A stretch of DNA of 64,000 nucleotides from Acanthamoeba sp. SK_2022b. Lineage: Eukaryota; Discosea; Longamoebia; Acanthamoebidae. The translations under genes and the position numbers were made by a program. Location of the stretch: positions 124,001 through 188,000 of the forward strand of contig JANDJZ010000008.1 in the NCBI GenBank assembly GCA_027943245.1, in the 5' to 3' direction. Shown here in pieces: positions 44,552 through 56,400 of this stretch. Within the stretch, counting starts at the first letter, position 1. Each line of letters opens with the position of its first letter. Under the pieces are notes generated by a model. It made no database searches, was not told the DNA's origin, and was given only the letters and a program-made list of their open reading frames with translations.

Positions 44552-46216
44552 TCACTGTGCGTCAGCCATGATGTGAGAGAGGGTGCCTGAGAGACAAAGC
44601 TCGTAAGACATCTGCTTGACCAGCAGATCCGCCAGCAGCAGCGCCACCACCTCGCCGTCAGCCACGCTCAGCTGGTGCGGTTGTCGCCAAAGTGCCTTCG
44701 TCTCCTCGCTCTCGGCAATTGTCACCTTTGGCTTCTCGACGCTCTGTCTATTCGGAAGCTCCTCTTCGTCCGGGCGAGGCCGTGGGCGCAGTCTGGCCGT
44801 ACCTGGCGTTTCGGGAAACGAAGGGCAGCCAAAGATCGTGTCGTCCAGGGACGGCGGTGTGGCTGACCCGGCAGGTACAAGGGAGGGCCGTCGCTTGGGG
44901 TGACCATCGGGCGGTAGCGAGGGCGAGGACGGCGGAGAGGTCGGGTTGGACGGCAGAACGCTGTCGGCGAAGTAACCGAGAGAGGACATTAAGGTGAATC
45001 TGAACGACGCGGGCTTGTCTCCGGTGCCACACTTGCCTAACGATGTAGGGGAGAGCGCGACTGGCTCCGTGATGACAGGTTTCCCCGACGAGGGCGACAC
45101 CATCGCGGGCGAGGGCAGGTCGATCAGGGTCCACGTCGCACTCTCCTTGGCGCGCCTAAGCTGCGCCACATCGAGCTTGCCCAGCATCAGCCGGTTGGCG
45201 AGGTCCCACAGGTGGTTCATCTCGACCACCAGCCGCGCCGCCGCCTGCAGCTCGTCGCCCCGGTCCCTGCTGCCATAGACATCGTTCTTCTTCAGCTGCA
45301 ACTCCTCTTCCCTTTTGGAGCTTCGCCGCTTATGTTGTCGACTGTCGCAGCTGCGGTTCGAGCTGTCCGCCGAGGAGGACAGCTTGTTGGCGTCGCGGTA
45401 GGCCAGCATGAGGGCTGCCTGCCAGCGAGCTCGTGAAGACGACGTAGCGGCTGATCCCACGAAGTACTTGCTCACCTCGAACTGCTCCAGCTGCTCGCGC
45501 CACTCGTCCAAGTCGTCTTCATCCATCAATATCGCCGCTTCTTTGTCCTTCTTCTTCCTGGCGCTATGTGACTTCTTACTCTTCCTCTTGGCGCGGTGGT
45601 GCTGGCTGAAGAGATGCTTGAAGTACTCCTTCTCTTCTTTCGAGGGCCGCACGTGCTTCTTCATGGCACGACTGAGCTTCGAGGGGGCAAATGTCGAAGG
45701 TGATGATGAGGGCGAAGCACAGGGCGAGGAAGAAAGGGAAGAAAGGAAGGAAGAGGGCGATGATGGAGACGAGGGAGATGGTGATGAAGAGAACAGGCGC
45801 GATAGGGTGGGGGAAGACTGCGGCGAAACGAAGAGGGAAGTGAACGAGGCCAAGGAGGAGAGGGAAGAGGTGGAAGGGAGGGGCAGAACCGAATGGAGAT
45901 GTGCCTCGAGCATCTCCACCGCAGTTTGGGCCGCCGACTGCTCGTCGTCATGGTTGGCGGTCTTCGTAGCAGAGGTCAACGACGTGATGAGCATGGGCGC
46001 CTTGCGTCTGTCGAGTGTGGGAGAGTGTGCCGGTGAAGAAGAGGAGAGGAGGGCCAGACGACGGGGCATGAGGCGAGAGGACGGTGGTGGGCAGGTGGTG
46101 AAGTCGTGGCGACGCGTGAATAGGATGAGCTGTTCCTCCATTGTGGGCGTGTAGGAATGGTTGCCATAGCCGCTCCTGCCCACACTCGAAGCTGGGATGG
46201 GTCCTGCCAACGCCAT
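44552..46216 (-). CDS. Intronless Ser-rich protein of unknown function
   Basis: A 554-residue open frame without introns, ATG 46216 to TGA 44552-44554. No known domain recognised. The N-terminal third is very Ser-rich (runs such as SSSPSPSSPSSPSSF near residue 145). A basic segment follows (HHRAKRKSKKSHSARKKKDK, about residues 208-227), which could be a nuclear localisation signal. Then comes an acidic helical part (EDDLDEWREQLEQFEVSKYF), a segment with RWQAALMLAYRDANKL and ARLVVEMNHLWDLANRLML, and a C-terminal helix (VADGEVVALLLADLLVKQM). The ordered segments suggest a real helical domain of unknown class. Being intronless is unusual for this neighbourhood. Confidence 0.6.
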   Translation of the reverse strand: MALAGPIPASSVGRSGYGNHSYTPTMEEQLILFTRRHDFTTCPPPSSRLMPRRLALLSSSSPAHSPTLDRRKAPMLITSLTSATKTANHDDEQSAAQTAVEMLEAHLHSVLPLPSTSSLSSLASFTSLFVSPQSSPTLSRLFSSSPSPSSPSSPSSFLSSLSSSPCASPSSSPSTFAPSKLSRAMKKHVRPSKEEKEYFKHLFSQHHRAKRKSKKSHSARKKKDKEAAILMDEDDLDEWREQLEQFEVSKYFVGSAATSSSRARWQAALMLAYRDANKLSSSADSSNRSCDSRQHKRRSSKREEELQLKKNDVYGSRDRGDELQAAARLVVEMNHLWDLANRLMLGKLDVAQLRRAKESATWTLIDLPSPAMVSPSSGKPVITEPVALSPTSLGKCGTGDKPASFRFTLMSSLGYFADSVLPSNPTSPPSSPSLPPDGHPKRRPSLVPAGSATPPSLDDTIFGCPSFPETPGTARLRPRPRPDEEELPNRQSVEKPKVTIAESEETKALWRQPHQLSVADGEVVALLLADLLVKQMSYELCLSGTLSHIMADAQ

Positions 46217-47283
46217 CTCGTCCCGTCACTTCCGCTCTGGTGCCAGTAAGTGTAGCGCGAGGTGGTCTGGTTCTGTAGGCTCGAGTGGTGAGAATGCGCT
46301 CGCAGGTCAAGTAGAGGCCGTAAGGGACCGTAGAAGAGGTGCAATGCTAATTGGCCTCTCGTTGTACAGTTCTTCGATGTAGCGCTACTTGTGATGAGCA
46401 CCCACCCTTTCAGGCCCTCCCTTCCTTCACCTCCCCCGTCCTACAGTGCGACCGCACATTCCATTTCAACTCCGCGACCTCCGGTTGCAAGTCCGGCCCC
46501 GCCATAAAGCGCTTCTCTGTTCACTTGGACTCTAAGTACCGGTTTGATCTCTTTGTTTTCTCATTGGTCATTCTTTTCATTCCTCCGTCTTTACCCTATT
46601 CCGTAAACTAAATAATCATTATCAACGATTTCTGAACAAAAACCCAGAGAAATCACTTGTTGATTACCTTAAAAAGGTGCTCTCGGGGCCCCTGCGCTGC
46701 CAGTGGGACGGCGAAACAGGATGACACAAAGAATGTTGCTGCCTTGCATAGTGGTCGTAGGCCTAACTCTCCCGACGAAATTCAGCGCAACATGTTCGTG
46801 TCCAGCTGGTGAAACTCATCTTTGCAGGGCACGCGCGCTATGGCTTCGGCCGCGTGGGCTCTCCGTTGGTGTGTCGCCGTTTCACGGCCGTGTCGGCGTC
46901 GCAACGCAAATCTTCTTCAATTCAATAATCAACACATCGCGATAAAACGCGAAAGAGGCCAACTCTCAACTTTGCCCTCTCGTCGTATCACCACGAGGCT
47001 CGCAACACTAAGGTACCGCCCATCTCAGGGCACACGGGGAAGGCTTGCAAGCCAGGTGCTATACAGCTACCGGTGGGCCAGCGCGGCAACAAGAACCACT
47101 AGATCGCGCCCCTTCCACTTGCACGCCACCGTCACAGCAGGTGTGCCACTAGTGTACTCGCACTAGATCGCCGGCAACTGGCCTGCCATTCAGCAAATCA
47201 GCAACAAAGATCAACAAAAATGAAATAGAATGAGGAAATTGCAGCTGCCCACTTGTGACTCACTCTTCGCCCTCACCATCACA
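46217..47283. other. Divergent intergenic region, no gene seen
   Basis: Lies between two divergent start codons and should hold both promoters. Short open frames (46351-46611, 46822-47166) have no domain-like sequence. No repeat or RNA gene recognised. Confidence 0.5.
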
Positions 47284-48449
47284 ATGACAGACATGTCGAC
47301 GTTCAGAGTAGTCCCCGTGCCGGTGCTGTCTGATAATTATGGTGCTCCTTGCCTCCAGCGCTGGAAGTGCTCGTGTGCTGACGGCGCATGGTCGTGCAGC
47401 CTACTTGCTCATCGACGAGCGGGACAAGATAGCGGCCGCCATAGACCCGGTGGAGCCCAAGAAGGTGCTCGCGGCCGCCGAGAAGGAGGGCGTGCCCATC
47501 AAGGCAATCTACACCACCCACCACCACTGGGACCACGCCGGCGGCAACGAGGAGCTGCTCAAGGCCCTCCCCGAGGGCACGCCCGTCTACGGCGGCGATG
47601 ACCGCAGTGCGCTCTCATGCCTTCCCTTCCGCATCCGTGTGTTCGTTGATGTCCTGTTCTTGTTGATGGCATTGACCCACGTCTGGTGGCCGCTCCAGTT
47701 CCCGGACTCACGCACAAGGTTGCTGGCGCCGATACGCTGCAGCTGGGCAGCACGAGCGTGGAGATCCTCTTCACGCCTTGCCACACGGCGGGCCACGTTC
47801 TGGTAAGCTCGCCAGACCCCACTCTCACTCGCAGCAGGAGCGCCAAACTCATCTGCTCGTGGCAGTTCCTTGCAGGCCAGGATCATTCGCCACTAGCACT
47901 GTTCAGCGGCGACACGTTGTTCATCGGTACGATGCTGGTGGTGATCGCTGTCGTGGTGGCGGGGTGGGCGGTGCTGACTGCAGCACGAACCGCCCCAGGC
48001 GGATGCGGGCGGTTCTTTGAGGGAACGGCCCAGCAGATGTTTCACGCGCTCCGCGAGGTCTGCGCGCAGCTGCCCAACAACACGCAGGTGTGGTGCGGAC
48101 ACGAGTACACGGTCAAGAACCTCCAGTTCGCCCAGTCGGTGGAGAAGGACAACCAAGACCTGCAGGTAAAACGGCGCCATCGCCATCGACGCGTGTTGAA
48201 CCTGCGATGGGTTTGGGCTGACACGTCCACGGCCAACCAACCCGTCAGGCAAAACTGAAGTGGGCCGAGGAGAGGAGGAGCCAGGACCCGCCATTGCCGA
48301 CGGTCCCGTCGACCATCCTCGACGAGCTGCAATGCAACCCGTTCATGCGGGTCCACCGCGAATCCGTCAAGCGGGCGCTGGGCATGGAGGCCGACGCCGA
48401 CCCCGTTGAGGTCATGGCCAAGCTGCGCCACATGAAGGACAAGTGGTGA
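47284..48449 (+). CDS. Hydroxyacylglutathione hydrolase (glyoxalase II)
   Basis: Metallo-beta-lactamase-fold thioesterase that releases D-lactate from S-lactoylglutathione. Exon 1 is 47284-47341 and exon 2 starts at 47400, rebuilding [15 protein letters not shown], a standard glyoxalase II start. Motifs: [12 protein letters not shown] (THxHxDH metal site), [10 protein letters not shown] (second-site His), [18 protein letters not shown] (bridging Asp), [15 protein letters not shown] (C-terminal His and substrate-binding residues). The C-terminal helical domain ends RHMKDKW. The [18 protein letters not shown] junction is restored by an intron near 47927-48000. Stop TGA 48447-48449. A more upstream in-frame ATG at 47230 would add a short possible targeting sequence; both forms may exist, as in other eukaryotes. 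Confidence 0.92.
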
Positions 48450-48525
48450 GAGCGTGGAGCTTGCCTCCTTGCCTTCAATCTGTCTGGTCAGGAGGGGCTC
48501 CCCCCTATAGAAATAACAAGACGGC

Positions 48526-50950
48526 TTAGGAGCTCGCGTGTAGCTTGCGCCTGATTTGGAGCACCGCTTCAAAGAAGGTCTCGAGCCGCGCGTCGAGCGC
48601 CTGGTCCTCGAGATCGGCGGCGGCGGCGGTGACGAACTCGATCTCGGTCTCCCACTTCCGGTTGCGTTCGTCGTTGCCGAAGCCGGTCTCGGACACGCGG
48701 GACGTGCGCACGAAGCAGTCCCCGCTCAGCCGGTAGATCACGTCGTTCTTCTTCCGCAGGAAGAACGCGTGGAAGCGCTGCTTGGGCGCTATCGTCGACT
48801 CCTGGCCCTCCTCGTCGTCCTCCGCTTCGCTATCTCCCGTAGGAGGCGCGGGAAACGTAAGGGACTCCTCTGTGTCTTCGCTCTTTGCAGCGTCGACGCC
48901 GATTTCGCGCACGAAGGCGAGGAGGGGCGGGGTTGCCTCGACCGTGCGCTGTGTGTCGAGGCAGATGCGCACGTCGGGCTCGTCGGTCGGGAAGAGGTAG
49001 TCGCATATCAGCTTCTTGCTGCTCACCATGAACGCCTGTTCGCATGCATGAGCTTGAGCGCGGGCATGTACACTCGACTGGAGAGCGCGTCGGAACGTTA
49101 CCTCCTTTAGCGTGAAGTGGCCGTCTGCATTCTTGATTAGGTTGAGCGACAGCGGTATGTGACTGGCCTCGTCCCAGACCTTGAACTCATAGACCTCCCT
49201 TTCCTGCGCCACAACCCTCAGCTCGCGTTTTCAGCGCACCACCACTGTGATCACCCGGCAGGTGCATTACCTCTGGAGCGCAGCCCTCGGCCAGGAGTTG
49301 ACTCAGTGCTTCGCGCGCCAGCTTCGTTTCCGTTTCGTCCGTTCTGAGCACAGCGACAAGGCCATGTCAGACGAAGGAAATAATAATGTGGGGGGGGGGG
49401 GTGGAGTGAGGTGCTGGCGTACACGGTCACGAAGCGAGGAGTGCAGCGATCCCGCAGAATGGGCTCCATGGTGGAGAAGGGGTGAGGCTTGTTGGCTGGC
49501 ACCACCAGCTGGCCCATCGCCCGGAACGTGATCTGACCGAGCCGCGCCACCAGCCGCACCTTACCTGACAACCCAAGGGAGGATCAGGGCCTGCATGCAT
49601 AGCAACAGAGAGAAGAGGGAGAGAGATTGACACGGCTGTGGGGTGCAACGGTACCAGGAAAGCCGCGGGTTTCGCGAAGCAGCTTCGCCACGCGCTGGAC
49701 GGCCGTCCTGCTGTCGGTCGCTCCTCGGCCTTCGCGTCCCACCTTGAGCAGGCCCAGGTTGAGGGCTGCCATCTGCTTTGCCATGGCCTCCATCTCGCCC
49801 CCCTTGGTGCCAACGCGCGAGAAACGCGTCAACCACAGAAAGGGTGAAGGAGGTCAAGCTGGCGGAGGGGCTCACATTATCGTTGGCCGTGCGCAGGGAG
49901 TAGGTGTCGGCAGGCCCGTAGACCTGCCGAGCGCTGGCGGGCACGAACTTGACCGGCTCCTGCGGTCCGAGGGCCGTATTGAGGACCAGGAAGTTGTCCT
50001 CACACTTGTCCCTCGTGAAGCCGCCCGACTGTGTCGTGCAACAAGCATCACACGACGCGCGAGAGACATGAACGAATGTGAGCCAAGAACGGCCAGAGCG
50101 GGTGGGCTGAGCGGATCGGTGGTTGCAAGGAGGCCACACCACAGCGTAGAATATCTGGAGCTTGGCGTTCTCGATGGCCTCCGGCGTGCCGCTGATAGTG
50201 AAGCTGAGAAGACCCGGATTAAGCGGGTGGTCGTATCCATTGGAGATCGCAACACCGGCTGACTCCCTGCGCGTGTTGAGTGCGGAGCGTGAGTCGCTGG
50301 AGGAGGGACAGGTGATATGTTGGCGATGGTGGGAGGCCGTACTCGACGCGCTGAAGGTTCTTGCCATGCTTGCCGACCACGATGCCGCCGTACTCCTTGG
50401 GCACGGACACCGACCGCGACACATCGTTGCCGTGTCGCCTCACGTGGCCACGTGGCACACGCCCGTCGCCAGCTCTGCTTCCATCTAGACACATCAAAAG
50501 AGGAGATAAGCATTACATCTGTTGCCAACAAGGTTGAAAGATCGTACTGTGGTAGCGACCGTCTCGCTGGAAACCTCCCGTGGGGGGAGAACGGCCGCCC
50601 TCATGTGGTGGGCGTGGGTCGCGTCGCGTGCTGGCTGGCCCGCCGTAGTGCGAACCTCCTTGTGACTGCCGCGAGCCAAAAGATGAAGCACCATACCTGT
50701 CGCGCTCGTGTGGAGCTTCATTTCGGCTGGCCGAGTAGTGCCCGCCACTACGTCCTCCCCTGCCGCCACCGTAGTGGTCCTCCCTGGCACCGTAGCCCCT
50801 CCCGCCCCCGCCACGCGATCCATACCGTGAGCCGCCGCTGTCTCGGTGGTGGTAGTCTCGTGAGTCTCTTTGTTCTTCCTCCCTCCCACCCGCTCCCTCT
50901 TCCCTCCTCCGTCGAGGAATCTGATAGGCAACCTTCCCTCCTCCCTCCAT
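48526..50950 (-). CDS. RGG-box and KH-domain RNA-binding protein
   Basis: Start ATG 50950 (MEGGGKVAYQIPRRRRE). The N-terminal exon is an Arg/Gly/Tyr-rich RGG region (GSRYGSRGGGGRGYGARED). After an intron at about 50495-50565, a KH domain follows: SRSVSVPKEYGGIVVGKHGKNLQRVE, with the GxxG-type loop GKHG. Later exons give a second conserved region (FTISGTPEAIENAKLQIFYAV) and FTRDKCEDNFLVLNTALG. The C-terminal 200 residues (VYEFKVWDEASHIPLSLNLI, KKLICDYLFPTDEPDVRICLD, RKKNDVIYRLSGDCFVRTSR) look like folded protein of a type I do not recognise. Stop TAA 48526-48528. That RGG and KH exons belong to one gene is inferred from phase and absence of a separate start. Confidence 0.7.
49390..49401. repeat. 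G12 homopolymer in RGG/KH gene intron
   Basis: Twelve G on the plus strand, C on the sense strand of the KH gene, inside an intron. Confidence 0.85.
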
Positions 50951-51047
50951 CTCTTCCCTGTGCTCTCTTCCCTCAACTGCAGACTTGTATTTCAATTATT
51001 TTGGCTGCTGCTCAAGGAGCAAGGGGGGTAACGAGAGAAAGTGGTGC

Positions 51048-51871
51048 TCAGTCGTCGGCAGGAGCGTCGGCGCCATCGCGGCCAGCATCGGCGGGAGCAG
51101 GCGACCCGGGGGCGGGCGACCTCGACCTGTCCCTGGCGGGTGACGGCGACCTGGAGGGCGACGCCCTCCTCTTCTTGGCGGCGGGCGAGGCCGAGCGCGA
51201 ACGCTTGCTGTCGGCGGCGTCCCTGGTCTCCCTCTCCCTGACGGGCGACCTGGGCGACCGGGAGCGCGACCTCTCCCTCTTGCCTCCTCGCCTCGAGTCC
51301 CTGTCGCGATCGCCTCGGTCTCCCCTGGGGGCAGGCGACCTCGACCTGTCTCTGGCGGGCGGGGGCGACCTCGAGCGCGAGCGGCCGTACCTCCTGGGAG
51401 GAGAGCGAGAGCGGCCACGGTAGCTGTCGCGGCCACCACGGTCGCCGCCACGCCCGCGCTCCGAAGGGGGGTTCTTGCAATCGCGAGCCCAGTGTCCCTC
51501 CTCGCCACAACGGAAGCAAGTGTCGGTGTCTGCTGATCGAGTTCGCGTGAAGGTTAAGAAGGGCAGAACGCATTCACGCTTTGTATCGATGCCACGTCTT
51601 ACCTGTTCTTCTGGCACCCTTGGCCCATTCAATGGCAATCCTCGTCCCAAGGACGGAGACGCCGTCAAGATCGCGCAGGGCATCCTGAGCGTCTCGCCTG
51701 TCCTCGTATTCAACAAAACCGTAGCCTATCGCGCCATGGCTGCATTAATAAGAGCCGACACCGAAAATTGAGTCGCGGAGGTACCTCTCTTCACATCACA
51801 GCGCGTGAGTTTGCCATACTTGTAGAACAAATCTTCCAAATCTCTGGGCCGGCAGTCGAGGGCGAGTCTTC
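51048..51871 (-). CDS. SR splicing factor: RRM, CCHC zinc knuckle, RS domain
   Basis: Splicing regulator resembling SRSF7 or plant RSZ proteins. The first clear exon, starting at 51871 after a TTACAG acceptor, has GRLALDCRPRDLEDLFYKYG with the RRM RNP2 region. The next exon (about 51580-51738) has IGYGFVEYEDRRDAQDAL (RNP1) and RIAIEWAKGARRTG. The exon near 51530 has a zinc knuckle CFRCGEEGHWARDC. The long C-terminal RS domain (RSRSPPRRYGRSRSRSP and similar) ends DAPADD with TGA at 51048-51050. The start codon was not found; a short 5' exon supplying the first RRM strand must lie between 51880 and about 52050. Confidence 0.8.
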
Positions 51872-51879
51872 CTGTAAGC

Positions 51880-52251
51880 GGGCGGTACGGAAAACGGAAA
51901 CGGATGGGCGGGGGCGGTAAGCAGGCTAAATGGGCAGGCCGGCACTTCGCGGGCGAATAAGATCAGAGGATAGGTCTGTAAGAAATCACAAGAATTTGCA
52001 CGGTTAACCTCTTCTCTCCATAATCCATCTCATCGATCTTCCCTTTACAGTGAATTAAACTATCCATCAAGAAGAGAACGCATTACAGGATCTCTTTGGT
52101 ACCAACCTATGAAAAGAGCCATCTGGTTTGCGATCGTCTAAGTTCAACGGACACAACGAAGGTTTGCTTGACGAGAAAAAACAGAGTAGCGAACCACCCA
52201 ATCGGAGTTTGTCATTTTTTCCTTTCCATTTCCGCAATAACATAACAGAAA
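51880..52251. other. Gap between RNF123-like stop and SR gene
   Basis: Contains the unresolved first exon and promoter of the SR protein gene and the 3' UTR of the RNF123-like gene. No other gene seen. Confidence 0.45.
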
Positions 52252-53419
52252 TCACGAGGCAAACTCGAGCGAGGCGACCTCTGCCTTGCAGAAGAAGCAC
52301 GTCTTGCTCTGCAGCATGTGCCTCTGGATGCACCTCTTGCACGACTGGTGCTTGCAGGGCAAGAACGTAGTGTTGATCACCTACTCGAAGAATGGTGAGT
52401 ACATAAAAACAGGGATAATAAGAAAGAACAGAGGGGTGACGTACGTCGGCGTAGCAGATCGGGCAGAGCTCGCCCTCCTCGTCGGCAGACTGGCTGGTGT
52501 TGACCTCCCTGTCCTTCTTCTCGGCGTCCCTCTGCTTGAGGTCCTGCATGAACTCGGCCAGGCGTCGCAGCTCGCTGTCCGCACGACCCGGAGCCAGTTC
52601 TGGATGACGACAATGGACAGAAAGCATACGTGTCGTCACCATCTTCTTGCTCTGCTGTTATGCGTGCGCGAGTGCGCTCACGCAGTACCATCTTGCCAGG
52701 CCAGACCGGCGATGTAGTCGAGGGTCTCCATCGTGAACTGCGCCGTGGCGAGCAGAGTGTCGATGACATCGTGCTTGGGCGACTCCGTTCCTGCTGCTGA
52801 GATGTTGAGAAGGGCATCACTCGCACGCCACATAAAGGAAAGAAGGGAACGGTTTCCTTGGGGGGGGGGGGGAACGCGCACCCACTGCTCGAGGCCTGTA
52901 GAGGTTGAGCAGAATGCCGACGACCGGCGCCAGGATCGCAAAGCGGGTCATCTGGGAGGCTCGGCCCACGCGCATGATGTCGAGCGAGGTGACAGTCTCG
53001 AATATCGACGCGTTCGGCCCTTTTCACACGTGGAAGGATGAGGGCCGCCGTCAGAGGACCTGCATAGGCTGCGGGGGAGGAGGAGGAGGGAAATAGCAAG
53101 GCATACCGGTGGTTGTCCTGCTGACGACGTAGAGCAGCAGCTCGCATATACGGGCAATGTTGAGCTCCTCGTCCAGAATGACCCTGGGAGTCTCGAAGGA
53201 TATAACCTCCACCATCCTGCGCGTGGGTTGAGAGTGGAGAGGCAATCAGTACTCGGCCGGGTGGCGTTTGATTGCAGGGGTGGGCTAAAGTACCTGAGAA
53301 GGGATACCGAGAGCTCGAACATGATGCCGCATCGTCGTTGAAGCGCCTGTGTCTCTTCCTCGTAGGCGAACACGTTTTGGCTCGACTGGATCAGCTGTGT
53401 GGGGATGGCACAGGCATTA

Positions 53420-53478
<59 letters not shown>

Positions 53479-56400
53479 GAAGGAGACAAGGCGAGCATCG
53501 TGTACGTTTCGCATGGCGACTTCAAGCTCCGACACGGTCCAGTTGAGGTTGTTGAACAGCTTGTTGATGAACTCCGAGACCACGTTGCCGCCGCTGGCCT
53601 TGTCGTCCTCGTACAGCTGCCTGAGCAGCTGTGCAAAGACCTCGGAAGGCGCATTGGTCTCGTTCGTCTCGCCCTCCTTGGCCTTGGCGTCTTGCGCGAA
53701 GCCATTGCCCTATGCAATGCGCGCTCATCGTGCGTCAGGGAAGAGTCTGCAAGTGTGTGCAGAGGTGCTGAGAGACCTTGAGAAGCCGCGGGAACATGGT
53801 GGCGATGGTGGCCCAGTTGCGGTTGTCAAACGCCGCGATCATCAGCGGGAGCAGCTGCTCCCGTGCGGCGGAGTTGGCCTCCAGATGCCGTACAAAGGTG
53901 GGATACTGCAAAAGCACGGAGATGGACTGCAGCAGCGAATCCCTTGTGTCTATGTGACCAGCGAAAGCACAGGTGCGCGAGCTGACTTAGCCGAGGCAAT
54001 AGAGTCTCTAAAAGAGGAGTGAGTACCAGGGTTGATGATCCGCGCGTCGGGGAAGTGCCTGATGAGGAACGTGATCACCTCTTGAGTTCCCTCTGCGTTG
54101 GACTCTGTCAACAGCCGGAGGCCCACACACGGCATGACACGACTCAGAGGCGAAGCAAACGGCGAAACCAAACCAAGCCAAACACACCACACCAACACAA
54201 ACAAGAAATATACAACAACAACAACAACTTCACGCACCTTGCATAAGGTCATAGGGCGGGTCGGCTCTGCGCAGCGAGTGGAAGGCTTCGACGAAGGTTT
54301 CCAGGTACATCTGCGGGATGTAGGGGAAGGCCTCGGGTAGCTCATTGGAGATGTGTTGGAAGAGGCGCACCAGGAAGATGACCAAGTCGTAGATCCGCTT
54401 CTCCTTGGTCTGCGGTAAAGGGTGTAGATAAAAAATATTTAAATAAATGCACGACACACATGCAACCGTCGATATTTAAATAAATGATTAATTAAAAGTA
54501 AATCAGCGCCGGGCTTGGTGAGCATACCGCGCTGAACATGGTGGATTGGGCCCAGGCCGTGAGTCGCACAGACTCGACTGCATCCTCGAAATACACGCCA
54601 CGCGCGTTTTGCAAATGGTCGGCCTCCTGCACGACAGGAAGGCAACGCGAGTTGGTAGGGATGCGACCACACATGTACATACACATAGCATGGTGATGGT
54701 GTCTCGAACCTCGGTGGAGCCCTCGCTCTTGGCTTTTGCGATCCGAGCGTCCATGTCTTCCAACAGTGCGATGGCTTGTATTCGGTTCTGCATCTGGATG
54801 GCCGCCGCCTTGAACATCGCGCCCATGATGTACCTGAGACCAGGGGTGGCGCGTGAGAAGTTGGTGTTTGCAAGTGAGACGGAGACGCACTCGGCAGGGC
54901 CTACCTGAAGAAAGTGATGGCGCTGTTCAAGGCCAGCACCTCGAGAGGCGACTCCGCTGCGGATTCGATGCTCTCCTCGGGAATCTCGTCCTCCACTTCC
55001 GTGTGGGAGGTTCCGTTCTCATCGACGCGGCCGTGACGGCTCGCCGCCCGCTCCTTGCCGTCCTTCCGTCGTTCTCCTCCGGCCACTCGGTTCGTTCTCT
55101 TGGCCGCCCGCTTCTTCTTGAGGTCAGCCAGATTCACCGGGTAATTCTTTCGGAGGTGTCCCATCAACCCACCAAGCCTTGGACCAGCATCAAGGCGCGC
55201 ACACGAACCAGAGAGGTCAGATCTTGTCCCGCACTCCCTCCTCACTAACCAGTTTGATGAAGAGCGCCTACCGGGTGAGATCAGAGGCATCGAGGTGTTT
55301 GCCGCAGAAGAACCCGACAGGGAACCGTGCGGCGGTCCTTGCCGACGCGGCCAGGTAGTCTTCCAGCGTGCCCATCAGCGCAAAGTAGAGGCCGGCCAGA
55401 GTGGAGTTGTCTGACAGGCCGGGAGGCGGTGGCTATGTTACGGTGTACACTGTCAGTGACATGACGGGAAGGGGGCGGTGGTCCCAGGTAGTGCATGTCA
55501 ACAACGTACGTCTCTGTTGAAGGCAGAGTTTTTGTCGACGATGAGCTTGAGGAAGTCGAGAAAGACGCCCTGCGGCGACCTTCGCTCGCGCTCCTCGTGA
55601 GGCGTGAGGCTAATCCTTCGCCGCCGTGTATGCCTGACCTTACGACCTGAAGCGACGCGGCAGGCAACACGGAGTAAGCAAGGTGGCCACTGGTGTGAGT
55701 GAAGCGTGCGTGTGTTGTGAGCACTTGGAGATGGGCACCTTCATCGCGCCACTGGCTCATGTTGGGGGTATCGTCGCCGAGGAAAAGCGAACACAGCTTG
55801 ACCAAGAGCTCGTCGTGCTCTTCAACTAGCGCCTTCATCTGTTCGAGCCTCTTCTCATACTTGGCTTTCGACACCGACTCGCCCTACCCACAATTCACAC
55901 TGTGAGACCAAAAGGAGCAAACACCATGAAGCCAAACAAAGCGAAGAAGAAGAAGAACGGAGACGGCAAGATCGCGTACATTCTCTGGGGCGTTCGGCCA
56001 GTACACAGATGAGAACACGTGTGCGAGGTCGCCCATGTTGGGCTGCTTGGACGTGAACATGGCCTCCAGCAAATCGTTGACTGTGGGAAAAGAGTCAAGG
56101 TAGAAGTCTCCCGATTGAGACGAAGATGATGATGAAGAGGAGGCAGCGAATCAAAGCAAGCGAGGGAGGGAAGGAAGAAAAGGATATTGAGGATGGTAGA
56201 TGAAGACATTCATCACGTGAGAAGACTTGAGCAGGTTCACCAGAAGCTTCACGCTATGTATGTATTCGCTGGGAGTCCACTTGGCGTAGGGTCCTGCGCG
56301 ATATGTGCATCTTTCTATCAGGAAAGCAAAAAGGGGACTTAGACTCGTGCGAGGTGGTACCCTTGGATGACTTGACATCGCTGGGATCCTTGGGCAAGTG

